A DNA stretch of 64,000 bases, from assembly GCF_001940565.1 (NCBI RefSeq), contig NZ_LTDM01000022.1, positions 1-64,000 of the forward strand, given 5' to 3'. This stretch comes from Tissierella creatinophila DSM 6911. Its GTDB lineage: Bacteria; Bacillota; Clostridia; Tissierellales; Tissierellaceae. Made by a program: the position numbers and the translations under genes. This document shows, in pieces, positions 9,891 through 18,017 of the stretch. The notes under the pieces are model-generated. The model saw only the letters and a list, made by a program, of their open reading frames with translations, had not been told where the DNA came from and did no database searches. The stretch's first letter is position 1. Every line of letters starts with the position of its first letter.

Positions 9891-10046
9891 TTACAATACA
9901 TCATCAATATACACTTTTTCTTCTCCAAGTTTTCTAGTTAAGAGCTTAAGATAGTAAAATATATCCATAGAGTCTATTTCATTTAGTGTCCAACCTTTAT
10001 CTAAAAGGGCCAGATACAAACTATCTATAAATTCTTGGGGCTCCAT
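9891..10046 (-). CDS. Tail assembly chaperone, T-frame (frameshift extension)
   Basis: A 51-codon frame beginning MEPQEFIDSLYLALLDKG. It has no good ribosome-binding site of its own. It is continuous with the -1 frame of the upstream chaperone, entered at the slippery site at 10064-10070. In siphoviruses the G gene makes both G and the G-T fusion, which load the tape measure and recruit tail-tube subunits. The alternative is independent initiation at its ATG; the canonical heptamer makes the fusion more likely. Confidence 0.75.
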   Translation of the reverse strand: MEPQEFIDSLYLALLDKGWTLNEIDSMDIFYYLKLLTRKLGEEKVYIDDVL

Positions 10047-10057
10047 GGAATTCCCCT

Positions 10058-10357
10058 CTACTCGTTTTTTCCTTCGCCACCAGTAGATTCAGTCATTCCA
10101 CCTACTACTTCATTGATACAATTTGTGATGGTGGAGAGTAAATCTTTAGAAGATAGTCCATCATATACATCATCTCTGGTGAACTGGTTAGAAAATAGCT
10201 CTACAATATAATCTATAAGTTTATCTAGTTCTTCTGGCTTCAAGCTTTCAAAGTTTATTCCTTCGGATACTTCTATTGTTCTTCTTACCATTCTTGCAGA
10301 TATGAAGTCCGCTGTAAAAGTCTTATCTTTTTTATCCATTCTTAATATTATTTGCAT
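10058..10357 (-). CDS. Tail assembly chaperone G
   Basis: A 99-residue acidic protein located between the major tail protein and the tape measure, the standard position of the gpG chaperone. It begins MQIILRMDKKDKTFTADFIS and has a helical middle (LKPEELDKLIDYIVELF). It ends GGEGKNE at the slippery site. A G-rich site (TAGGGGG) precedes the start. Position plus frameshift site make the assignment firm although the sequence itself is not distinctive. Confidence 0.85.
   Translation of the reverse strand: MQIILRMDKKDKTFTADFISARMVRRTIEVSEGINFESLKPEELDKLIDYIVELFSNQFTRDDVYDGLSSKDLLSTITNCINEVVGGMTESTGGEGKNE
10064..10070 (-). other. Programmed -1 ribosomal frameshift site (A AAA AAC)
   Basis: In the reading frame of the upstream chaperone the codons are gga aaa aac gag tag, giving the canonical X XXY YYZ heptamer A AAA AAC four bases before the stop codon. 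A -1 slip continues as cga gta gag and joins in frame to the MEPQEF reading frame. The site and frame are read directly from sequence; its use is inferred. Confidence 0.8.
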
Positions 10358-10359
10358 GA

Positions 10360-10926
10360 CTAACCCCCTATAATGGTAGTATCTCCTGGAACCTTTTCAA
10401 ACCAGGTTAAAGCTCCAGTAAAGTCTGCACTATCTTCATCTGCTGTTCTTTTCCAGTCTCCATCATGGAGTCTTGGCATAAAGGTAAGTTTTATCTTTGG
10501 AGTTTTATGGTCTACATTATCCTTTTTAGTAGAATAATCTTCTGCCATAGGCTGGGCTACTCCCTTTAAAAGCCATAGATATCTATACTTCCCATTAGAC
10601 TTTAAACTTTTAAATCCTAGGGCTATATGTGGTGGGATATCAGATTTATTTTCAACTAATACACCTTCTACTATTTTGTTTCCTAGTATCTTTGCTCTTA
10701 CCTCTAGTGGCAGGTCTGCTGTTTCTACTTCAACATCTATCTTACCCAAGGAAGAAATAGACTCCCAAAGCTGGTCATCTGCATATACTTCTTGTGTATT
10801 TACTGTTGGATTTATGGTAGCGTTTATTGCACCTATCATTGATTCTGGTAGTTCGTATGTTAAGGCTTCCTTTGTATCTTTTGTCAGTATTGCAAAGTGT
10901 AAATCATTTAGTCCTACTTGTGCCAT
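10360..10926 (-). CDS. Major tail protein (phi13/TP901-1 type)
   Basis: A 188-residue tail-tube protein. Start MAQVGLNDLHFAILTKD, then INATINPTVNTQEVYADDQL and DVDHKTPKIKLTFMPRLHDG-like text match major tail proteins of phi13-like siphoviruses. AAAGGAGG precedes the ATG. It follows the head-tail joining genes and precedes the chaperones, as expected. Confidence 0.88.
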   Translation of the reverse strand: MAQVGLNDLHFAILTKDTKEALTYELPESMIGAINATINPTVNTQEVYADDQLWESISSLGKIDVEVETADLPLEVRAKILGNKIVEGVLVENKSDIPPHIALGFKSLKSNGKYRYLWLLKGVAQPMAEDYSTKKDNVDHKTPKIKLTFMPRLHDGDWKRTADEDSADFTGALTWFEKVPGDTTIIGG

Positions 10927-11247
10927 TTATATTACCTCCTTTAAAAATCTCATTACTTTATGGTAAACTTTTAATTCTTCTTCATATAGATCATAAAAGT
11001 TTAGTTTTATAAATCCTGCTTCTATCATTTTCTGATGAACTGAATCTACTAAATCTGTATAGTCTTTCTTGCTCCAGACATCTATTTGGATATAATTTCC
11101 TGTGATTAGTTCCCTATCATCAGAGTGGAGCTCAGGCTTGTCAAGATAGGTGAAGAAGGTTATATATGTTTCTTCTTTTCCACCATAGGTTTGAAATCTT
11201 ACTGGAACTCCTACATCCTTTAGTGCTGCTAGTATTTCTCTATTCAT
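10927..11247 (-). CDS. Tail terminator / tail completion protein (gp17-like)
   Basis: A 106-residue protein between the HK97-gp10-like gene and the major tail protein. The pattern of short helical start (MNREILAALKDVGVPV) and ITGNYIQIDVWSKKDYTDLVD resembles small phage tail-terminator proteins that cap the tail tube. Its start overlaps the previous gene by 4 bases, implying translational coupling. Family assignment rests partly on position. Confidence 0.65.
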   Translation of the reverse strand: MNREILAALKDVGVPVRFQTYGGKEETYITFFTYLDKPELHSDDRELITGNYIQIDVWSKKDYTDLVDSVHQKMIEAGFIKLNFYDLYEEELKVYHKVMRFLKEVI

Positions 11248-11615
11248 AGGCCCAGTCCTTTTCTTATTTCTTCTTCAATTATTCTTTCCGCTTCACTCTT
11301 AGAAGTTTCATATCCTCTAGACATAAAGGGGTTGGCCTTCATCTTTACAGTTCCAAATTCTAAAAACTTACCATAATATCCATCACTCCCAGGCCCAACT
11401 TCTACTTGCTTTATTCCACCTTTAGTTTTAACTCTGGAAACTGTTATGCTAGTCTTTAGTTTTCCACTTCTAGTAGGAGTTTCATTTTGGATGGAAATTT
11501 TGACTGCATCACCTGCTTCCTTTAGAGCCTTGTTTTCTATCTTGCTTCCTTCTCTTCCTAGTCTTTCTATTTCAACTAAGAGATCTTCTATTCCTTCTAC
11601 TTTCATATCAGCCAA
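11244..11615 (-). CDS. HK97 gp10-like head-tail joining protein
   Basis: A 123-residue protein with the family pattern ETPTRSGKLKTSI followed by YGKFLEFGTVKMKANPFM, typical of HK97 gp10-like proteins at the head-tail interface. A TTG start with GGAGGTGG six bases upstream is the best start. It overlaps the head-closure gene by 8 bases. Confidence 0.88.
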   Translation of the reverse strand: MADMKVEGIEDLLVEIERLGREGSKIENKALKEAGDAVKISIQNETPTRSGKLKTSITVSRVKTKGGIKQVEVGPGSDGYYGKFLEFGTVKMKANPFMSRGYETSKSEAERIIEEEIRKGLGL

Positions 11616-11934
11616 GACTATCCACCTCCAGTGCTTTTATTTCTATAAATCTATTTTCATATCTAATATTATCTATTGATGTGATATTGTAATGTTTATC
11701 TTTAAATAGTATCTTCATTGAAGTGTCTATTCCAGGAAGGTACCTTATTATGAATTTAACCGTGTTTTCCTTTTGAACTGTTGCAGCTTGAAAGTATTCT
11801 CTACCGTGAAGGTTTTTAATACTAGCCCATAGGGTTTTAAAGTCTATCCACTGCTCTTCTTCAAAGCCATTTTCATTAACTATAGCTTCTAGAGTTTGAA
11901 GGGTTATTCTATGCTTTAATTCTCCTATTGTCAT
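11608..11934 (-). CDS. Head closure protein (SPP1 gp16 / phage head-tail adaptor family)
   Basis: About 108 residues: MTIGELKHRITLQ at the start, WASIKNLHGREYFQA in the middle and FKDKHYNITSIDN near the end are hallmarks of the phage head-tail adaptor family. I chose ATG 11934, directly after the stop of the upstream connector gene; a GTG nine bases earlier is in frame. Confidence 0.87.
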   Translation of the reverse strand: MTIGELKHRITLQTLEAIVNENGFEEEQWIDFKTLWASIKNLHGREYFQAATVQKENTVKFIIRYLPGIDTSMKILFKDKHYNITSIDNIRYENRFIEIKALEVDSLG

Positions 11935-11936
11935 AT

Positions 11937-12212
11937 CTACCACTTCTCTTTTCTATATAAGAATAGAAGTCTTTTAGTAACATCAAGTACATTTCCAATA
12001 TCAAAATCTTCTCTAGTCTCATACATATTTGAAACTATATAAAGTATTGCTAGATTTATTGTGGTGGGTATATTTTGTAATTCAGATAATGGATACCTTA
12101 GTATTCCTTCACATATTTCTTCAGCTGATAAAATAAAATTAGTGATGAGTGTATCTTCTTCATCACCTTCTACTCTTAAATATAGTTTTGCTTCTTCAAG
12201 TTCTAAAATCAT
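11937..12212 (-). CDS. Head-tail connector protein (gp6-like)
   Basis: A 91-residue helical protein (LEEAKLYLRVEGDEEDTLI, then AILYIVSNMYETRED) matching the small gp6-like/QLRG connector family that binds below the portal. It lies immediately after the small fibre-like gene and before the head-closure gene. Confidence 0.87.
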   Translation of the reverse strand: MILELEEAKLYLRVEGDEEDTLITNFILSAEEICEGILRYPLSELQNIPTTINLAILYIVSNMYETREDFDIGNVLDVTKRLLFLYRKEKW

Positions 12213-12231
12213 ACACTCACCCTCTTTTTTT

Positions 12232-12453
12232 CTATTCCGTTTCCATTAAACCTGCATGCTTTAACTTTTCAAGTAATGAATTAAAATCCTCTTTTAAATC
12301 CGATATTGTTGAAGCTGTACTTTCTGCTTGGCCTTGAGATCTTGTTAATGGTTTATTATTTAGTAGGAGTAACCCTGATTCAGTCACTTCAAGTACTCCA
12401 TTAACAACCCATTTGTCTCCCCCTTGTTTTTTATAATTCTTTGTATTACTCAT
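12232..12453 (-). CDS. Small head-fibre-like phage protein
   Basis: A 73-residue protein directly behind the capsid gene. The segments GGDKWVVNGVLEV and GQAESTASTISDLKEDFNSLLEKLKHAGLM resemble the short head-fibre proteins found beside HK97-type capsid genes of Gram-positive phages, with a beta start and a helical C terminus. GGTAGGTGA precedes the ATG. Assignment is by resemblance and position. Confidence 0.6.
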   Translation of the reverse strand: MSNTKNYKKQGGDKWVVNGVLEVTESGLLLLNNKPLTRSQGQAESTASTISDLKEDFNSLLEKLKHAGLMETE

Positions 12454-12461
12454 TTATTCAC

Positions 12462-13658
12462 CTACCCTTTCATTTTTAGAATTTTGATTGCTTCTGGAAG
12501 TATTAATTTTCCATCTACTCTTTGACTAGCTTTAAATCCTACTTGACCTGTTGCAGCAAACAATTCATTTAATCTTTGAAAACTTCTACCTTGTCTATCT
12601 GCAACCCAGTAGTATCCAAAATCCCCAAAAGCTATAGGTTTAGTACCAGATGCTGCTACTGGAACATATGAAGATGTCTTTACTGGTCTATTTAGGATTG
12701 TATCTGGCTCTCCTGCAGTTATAGATGGTTGCCATAAATACTGACCATTTCCGTCTTTTAGTTTTCTTATTAGTTTTACAGTTGCATCATTCATTGTGAA
12801 TACGGCTTTCTTTCTATATGGTGATTTCAATGAATAAAATAAATCTAGTAATTCATCTACTGTTATAGCTGTTGCAGATGCAGCAGTAACTCCAAGTTCT
12901 CCTCCAGCAGTATCATTAAATATTCCAGTAGGTTTTCCTACTCCATCTCCAATGAAAAAAGCTTCTTCTTCCTTAGAGCCAATTCTTCTAGCAAATTCCT
13001 GTGCAATATAGCCCTCTAAATTAAAAACACTATCATTAAGGAGTTCTTCTGAAACCTTAATCATAGTGGCTAGTTTGTATGCACCTATTGAAACTTGTGT
13101 AAAAGCATCATCTGATTCTGGTATTGCTCCTTCTTCATCAACCCATGAAGCAGTTCCTTTACTTGCTACTACTGGGATTTTTCTATCTCCTGAAGATGTT
13201 GTAATTACTTTAGCTAGTTGTCTAAAGATATTTTCTTCAAGTAATCCTTCGACAAGTGTCTTTTCAAATTCATCTGGAACCAAATATCCTCCTTCACTAT
13301 CTGTCCCTATTTTCAGTGTGTTTTGTATTTCAATGTTATTCTTATTTCTCATAGAATTCCAAAATGCTTTCTTATACTCATTTGATGCTCTGCCAGTCTT
13401 TTCATCATCCATATTTTTATTTGGATTATTTCTTATTGCGTTTGAAGTTGGCTTTGAAAGTTCTAAGTCCATCACAGCCTGTCTTTCAAGTCTTTCTACT
13501 TCTTTACCAAGACTTATTACATCGGCTTCCATCTTTTCATAGGTAGCTTTATCTTCAGCTGATAAGAGTCCATTTTCATTTCTTCTTGAATCTAAAAAGA
13601 CCTTAGTAGCATCCCAAAGTTTTGCTCTTTTTTCTCTTAATTCAATTATTTTATTCAT
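12462..13658 (-). CDS. HK97-family major capsid protein
   Basis: A 398-residue precursor. Residues 1-about 105 are a charged coiled-coil delta/scaffold domain; the mature part follows with TDSEGGYLVPDEFEKTLVE, FARRIGSKEEEAFFIGDG and FGDFGYYWVADRQG, all standard HK97 capsid motifs. The adjacent ClpP-like protease likely removes the N-terminal part. AATGGAGG precedes the ATG. Confidence 0.95.
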   Translation of the reverse strand: MNKIIELREKRAKLWDATKVFLDSRRNENGLLSAEDKATYEKMEADVISLGKEVERLERQAVMDLELSKPTSNAIRNNPNKNMDDEKTGRASNEYKKAFWNSMRNKNNIEIQNTLKIGTDSEGGYLVPDEFEKTLVEGLLEENIFRQLAKVITTSSGDRKIPVVASKGTASWVDEEGAIPESDDAFTQVSIGAYKLATMIKVSEELLNDSVFNLEGYIAQEFARRIGSKEEEAFFIGDGVGKPTGIFNDTAGGELGVTAASATAITVDELLDLFYSLKSPYRKKAVFTMNDATVKLIRKLKDGNGQYLWQPSITAGEPDTILNRPVKTSSYVPVAASGTKPIAFGDFGYYWVADRQGRSFQRLNELFAATGQVGFKASQRVDGKLILPEAIKILKMKG

Positions 13659-13673
13659 CTATACTACCTCCAT

Positions 13674-14381
13674 TTATTTTATTAGATTTAATCTTTTTTC
13701 TAGTTCTTTATGTGATGTTCCAGTTTCAATTATTGGTTTATCTATTGGCTTATCTTCTTTAGGAAATTTATTTAAGATAGAATTTACTGCTATCATGTTG
13801 CTGAAAGTTAATCCTTCTATTTCTTCTAGTCCTTCAACTTTTGAAAACATTATATTATCTGCAAATCCAAGTTCTACTGCCTTTTTAGCATTGAACCAGC
13901 TTTCCGAATCCATTAGATTTGATAGCTTTACTCTTGAAATACCGGTCTTTATTTCGTAAGCATTTATTATGCTTTCTTTTACTTCAGATAGCATTGCCCT
14001 TGCCTTTTCCATTTCAAAAGCATCTCCAAAAGCCACAGTTAAGGGATTATGGATCATCATTAAACCTGTTGGTGAAATCTGTACTTCTGTTCCTGCCATA
14101 GCAATTACTGAAGCTGCACTAGCTGCAATCCCATCAATCTTTATAATGACATCTCCCTTGTATTCCATAAGCATATTGTATATCTGTGAAGCTGCTATGC
14201 AATCTCCTCCTGGACTATTGATCCATACAGTGATATTTCCTTCTCCACTATTTAATTCATCTTTAAACATTTGGGGTGTTACTTCGTCTCCATACCAAGT
14301 TTCCTCAGAGATTACTCCATTTAGAAATAGAGTTCTTCCTTCTTCATTTTTAATCCAGTTCCAAAACTTTTTAATTTTCAT
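13674..14381 (-). CDS. ClpP-like prohead protease
   Basis: About 235 residues. The ClpP fold motifs are visible: WINSPGGDCIAASQIY, the active-site serine in DGIAASAASVIAMAG, and the histidine in GLMMIHNP. In HK97-type phages such ClpP relatives mature the capsid. Its start overlaps the end of the portal gene by 11 bases; I prefer the ATG (MKIKKFWNW) with GGAGG upstream over an in-frame GTG nine bases earlier. Confidence 0.92.
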   Translation of the reverse strand: MKIKKFWNWIKNEEGRTLFLNGVISEETWYGDEVTPQMFKDELNSGEGNITVWINSPGGDCIAASQIYNMLMEYKGDVIIKIDGIAASAASVIAMAGTEVQISPTGLMMIHNPLTVAFGDAFEMEKARAMLSEVKESIINAYEIKTGISRVKLSNLMDSESWFNAKKAVELGFADNIMFSKVEGLEEIEGLTFSNMIAVNSILNKFPKEDKPIDKPIIETGTSHKELEKRLNLIK

Positions 14382-15612
14382 CACCTCCACTAGTGTCTTT
14401 ATCTTTTACAAATGCTCCAACATCTTTAAGCTTTAGCATATTCCCGTTAACCATATAAACATTTCCCCCTTCCTCTTCTGGGATTGGATTCATATTTTCT
14501 AGAGACCTAACATCATTTGGAGACATAAACCCATTTTGTATGCCAGTTGCATAACCTTGCATTCTGGAGTTATAGTCTCCTCTAAGTAAGCCATCAACAA
14601 CAAAGCTTACAAAGTATTCTTTTCTTTCAGCTTCATTAAATAAAGCCTTATTAATAGATTGCTCTATCCGAACTAACCAGGGTCTTATTGTATGAACCAC
14701 AAAACTTATTGACTGGTGCTCTATGTTTGAGAATGTTGCCTTATCTAAACTTGCTACCAAATGAGGTGGTACTCTAAATATTCTACATATCTCTTCAGTT
14801 TGGAACTTTCTTGTTTCAAGAAACTGTGCTTGTTCTGGAGGAATACCTATGGCTTGAAACTTCATCCCTTCTTCTAGTACAGCAACCTTATGAGAATTAG
14901 TGCTTCCCTGGTATACAGAGTTCCAACTATCCCTTACTCTAGATGGATCTTTAACCACTCCTGGGTGTTCTAATACTCCGCCTGGATTTGCTCCATTTGA
15001 AAAGAACTTAGCTCCGTATTCTTCAGTTGCTAACGCCATTCCAATTGTATTTTTAGCCATAGCAATTGGAGAATATCCTACAAGTCCATCAAATCCTAGC
15101 CCTGGAATGTGTAGAACTTCTTGTGATTTTAAAATATAGTCTTGACCTTCTTTGTTATATAGATAGTAGATTTCTCCTCTTTCACTTCTTTTTATTTTCA
15201 TCTTATCTGGTATTAGGGGATAAAGTGCTGCGACTTCTCCTCTACCATTACGGATAATCTGTGCATATGCATTCCCCCATAATAAAAGATGACCTATAAG
15301 TGTTTCTCTAAACACAAATGAAGTCATCTCAGGATTTGGTGCATCTGAAAGAAGATGATATATTGGGTGATCTCTTGCCTTTTCTTTTCCTTCTGATGTT
15401 GATTTATATGTGTGTAATGGAAGTGAAGCTATTGTTTCAGCTAAGATTCTAACACAGGCATATACTGCTGTAGTTTGCATAGCTGTTGTTTCATTTACTG
15501 TCTTCCCACTAGTGGTAGCCCCAAAGAAAAAACTATAGGTGCTACCGAATAGACTATTACTTGGTTTTTCTCTTGATTTAAATAACTTTGAAAATATATT
15601 AATTATAATCAC
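14371..15612 (-). CDS. HK97-family portal protein
   Basis: A 413-residue portal subunit: YACVRILAETIASLPLH, the SYSPIAMAKNTIGMAL-like segment and FQTEEICRIFRVPPHLV are family motifs. The start is unusual. GTG 15612 overlaps the AGGAGG itself, while the codon at normal spacing from that site is ATT at 15603. A damaged copy of this start region occurs at 17885-17975. Confidence 0.93.
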   Translation of the reverse strand: MIIINIFSKLFKSREKPSNSLFGSTYSFFFGATTSGKTVNETTAMQTTAVYACVRILAETIASLPLHTYKSTSEGKEKARDHPIYHLLSDAPNPEMTSFVFRETLIGHLLLWGNAYAQIIRNGRGEVAALYPLIPDKMKIKRSERGEIYYLYNKEGQDYILKSQEVLHIPGLGFDGLVGYSPIAMAKNTIGMALATEEYGAKFFSNGANPGGVLEHPGVVKDPSRVRDSWNSVYQGSTNSHKVAVLEEGMKFQAIGIPPEQAQFLETRKFQTEEICRIFRVPPHLVASLDKATFSNIEHQSISFVVHTIRPWLVRIEQSINKALFNEAERKEYFVSFVVDGLLRGDYNSRMQGYATGIQNGFMSPNDVRSLENMNPIPEEEGGNVYMVNGNMLKLKDVGAFVKDKDTSGGDEN

Positions 15613-15630
15613 CTCCTAAAAACAGGCATG

Positions 15631-15659
15631 AAAAAAGCACCTTCTAATTTGAAGATGCT
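15631..15659 (-). terminator. Terminator before the portal gene
   Basis: The minus strand shows stem AGCATCTTC...GAAGGTGCT followed by six T and CATGCC. It ends the PIN-like cargo transcript just upstream of the portal ribosome-binding site. An almost identical copy lies at 17986-18014. Confidence 0.8.
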
Positions 15660-15673
15660 AAATCTTTAATATT

Positions 15674-17620
15674 TTATTTAAATATTTTATCCAGTTCATC
15701 TATCTTTTTACTATATATTGAGTCAAATTTTCTTTGTTTTTTCTTATCAATAACTTTAAGTATAATCGTATATTTAGAATTGAATGTATCTAAGACTCCT
15801 AGTAATGCTAATACCATAACTACTATATTAAAAAAGTTATTATAGTGTTCCGTTCCTATAATTGTTGCATACAGGCCAATAATAAAAAGAACTGTTAAAC
15901 TTATTCTTGATATTAATATCAATCTTTTTTCATAATTATTTATTATACTATTTACTTCCTTTTCAATATCTTTATATGCTTTTTCTTTTTTTAAATCATA
16001 TACTTTTGTTTCTTTTATCAATTCATCAATCTTATTTTTATCAGTTTCTCTAATTTTCTCAATATACCTTTGTTCAACTTTTTTAACTGTTTCTAATGAT
16101 ATTTTATTTATATCATTCTCTGTTAATTCTATTAAATCATGCTGTAAAGTATTTTGAGTTCTTATCAAGAGTGCTACCTCTGAATCTATATTTCCTTCCT
16201 TTTCTAATTGAACTACCTTTTTCATAAATGTATCAATAATCTCATTAGTAGGTTGATGGGCAGCATAAACACTTTCCATCAACTTTAAACACGGGATATT
16301 ACTGTTTTTATCAAATGATTTTAGCCAAAGTATAGAAGTTAGATCTATCTCAGAGATAGCAAAAGATATTTCTCCCTTTGAAAATCTATCTTTATATAAT
16401 TCTCTTACTGAGTTTACTATAGAGGTGTTTTGTGTAACCAACACAGCTTTACAATCTTCTATGGAATAAGACTTTTCTTTACCTCTAAGCCTACTAATTG
16501 AAGAGATAGATTCAACATCATTGTTTAAAGCTGAGTCTTCTAGCTCATTTCTATAATTAACTCTTTCAGCTAACTTTAATTTTAATTCTTCATAATCTAG
16601 ATATCCTTTATCTTTAAGATTTTCTTCAGTAACCCTTCCATAACTAGGTGGGTCCGTAACCTCAATCTTAACATTTTGTAAATTTTTTATTAAACAGTCT
16701 CTAAGTCTTATTACATCATACTCATCATAGTTGTTTTTATTAAGATATTCCAACCTCATGCTATTTCTAGCAATAGGGTCTTTAGCATATTTCGTTAAAA
16801 TACCGGCAACCTCATCTTCATTATGACTAAAAGTTTTAATTATTCCATCATTCTCATAAATCAATTCAATTAATTCTCTTGTAGCTAACTTTTCCTGCTC
16901 CATATTATATCCTAAGGCGTTTATTAACAATGAGGTGTCAAAATATATTACAGTGCCTTTCATTTTAGATTCTATTGTCTTTTTTTGTTCGGTACTAAAA
17001 AAGAATATAGATTTATATATAAGAAACCCTTTTATTAATTCTATTATTTTGTCAAATATAATACTCTCATTTTTATATTCATTTAATATAAATCGAGCAA
17101 CATAATAATTATTTCTATTGCGCTCATTGTTTATAGTAACTCCTCTTAAATCATTTATATCATTTATTATAGTAAATCCATAAGACTCAAGAAAATCTAT
17201 AAAGATTTCTCTGCTTTTTTCTAAATCTATATTTTTAATAGGTGTATGTTCTTCTAAATTCTTTACTAATGCTTTTATAATATAATCTGTATCTTCTTTC
17301 ATCTTCAGTTTATTATCTTCAAATGATCTAGAGTCACACACCTTTTTTACAAAATATTCTTTATTTTTTCTTTCTAATATTTTTATACTAGATTTAGAGT
17401 TTCTATTAAGAATATTAATCAAGACATTTGTAGGAAGGTCTTCAATACCATATTCGCTATCTAATTTATTTATTATTTCATCTATCTCAACCTTTTCTCC
17501 TACCTTTTTAGGCAGTAAATTTAATATAAAAGGAGTTATTAAATCTAAATAGTCTTTTTTTTCTTCTTTAAGAAACGTTGATAGCATAGCTACTGTTATT
17601 AAAGCATCTTTATTTCTCAT
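15674..17620 (-). CDS. Membrane-anchored PIN-like domain protein, phage cargo
   Basis: About 648 residues, no close family recognised. The N-terminal 200 residues are helical. A PIN-like acidic motif GTVIYFDTSLLINALG lies near residue 230 with a later EDCKAVLVTQNTSIVN segment that fits the distal PIN core. A long charged coiled coil (about 490-560) leads to two membrane helices (ISRISLTVLFIIGLYATI and FFNIVVMVLALLGVL) and a short basic tail. ATG 17620 has GAGGTGG at good spacing; ATG 17644 is also in frame. It interrupts the terminase-portal gene pair, so it is cargo. A defence nuclease is a reasonable guess, not shown. Confidence 0.7.
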   Translation of the reverse strand: MRNKDALITVAMLSTFLKEEKKDYLDLITPFILNLLPKKVGEKVEIDEIINKLDSEYGIEDLPTNVLINILNRNSKSSIKILERKNKEYFVKKVCDSRSFEDNKLKMKEDTDYIIKALVKNLEEHTPIKNIDLEKSREIFIDFLESYGFTIINDINDLRGVTINNERNRNNYYVARFILNEYKNESIIFDKIIELIKGFLIYKSIFFFSTEQKKTIESKMKGTVIYFDTSLLINALGYNMEQEKLATRELIELIYENDGIIKTFSHNEDEVAGILTKYAKDPIARNSMRLEYLNKNNYDEYDVIRLRDCLIKNLQNVKIEVTDPPSYGRVTEENLKDKGYLDYEELKLKLAERVNYRNELEDSALNNDVESISSISRLRGKEKSYSIEDCKAVLVTQNTSIVNSVRELYKDRFSKGEISFAISEIDLTSILWLKSFDKNSNIPCLKLMESVYAAHQPTNEIIDTFMKKVVQLEKEGNIDSEVALLIRTQNTLQHDLIELTENDINKISLETVKKVEQRYIEKIRETDKNKIDELIKETKVYDLKKEKAYKDIEKEVNSIINNYEKRLILISRISLTVLFIIGLYATIIGTEHYNNFFNIVVMVLALLGVLDTFNSKYTIILKVIDKKKQRKFDSIYSKKIDELDKIFK

Positions 17621-17759
17621 ATTTATAAACCACCTCTGTATCATTTTATCATATTCACCTCCTCTTTTCTATTATTCAGGTTATATATAGTTCTCTATCT
17701 TATAATTGTACTCATACTTATTTATATTATTACCGGTTTTACCATTTTTACAATAAATT

Positions 17760-17975
17760 CTACAATATTAAAATTCCTCTATCATCATAAACAATACCAC
17801 CACTATTTCCTTTGTTTCCAATCACTCTATCTAGCGCCATTATAGTAGCAAATGCTACATCTACCTTGTAGTATATCCAAATAAAAGGCTATAAGTACTT
17901 CCAAATAGACTATTACTTGGTTTTCTCTTGATTTAAATAACTTTGAAAATATATTAATTATAATCACCTCCTAAA
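17760..17975 (-). pseudogene. Junction scar: portal 5' fragment fused to terminase 3' fragment
   Basis: On the minus strand, 17975-17869 repeats the portal start region (AGGAGG site, then codons for about 34 residues with one base deleted in the poly-A run). It passes directly into 17866-17760, a diverged copy of the last about 34 terminase codons (ATIMALDRVIGNKGNSGG, then YDDRGILIL and stop). The order is portal-start then terminase-end, the reverse of the working operon. That is what a tandem duplication of the terminase-portal junction leaves behind. Confidence 0.88.
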
Positions 17976-17985
17976 AACAGGCATG

Positions 17986-18014
17986 AAAAAAGCACCTTCT
18001 AATTTGAAGATGCT
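17986..18014 (-). terminator. Duplicate terminator after the 18.0-19.2 kb cargo gene
   Basis: This is the same hairpin as 15631-15659 (AGCATCTTC...GAAGGTGCT plus T run and CATGCC). It belongs to the duplicated junction and ends transcription of the upstream cargo gene. Confidence 0.78.
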
Positions 18015-18017
18015 ATA

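Noticed and set aside
13066-13542. Plus-strand frame of 158 codons
   Set aside because: It lies wholly opposite the capsid gene and has a Ser/Phe-rich composition typical of antisense frames.
13969-14436. Plus-strand frame of 155 codons
   Set aside because: Antisense shadow of the protease and portal genes.
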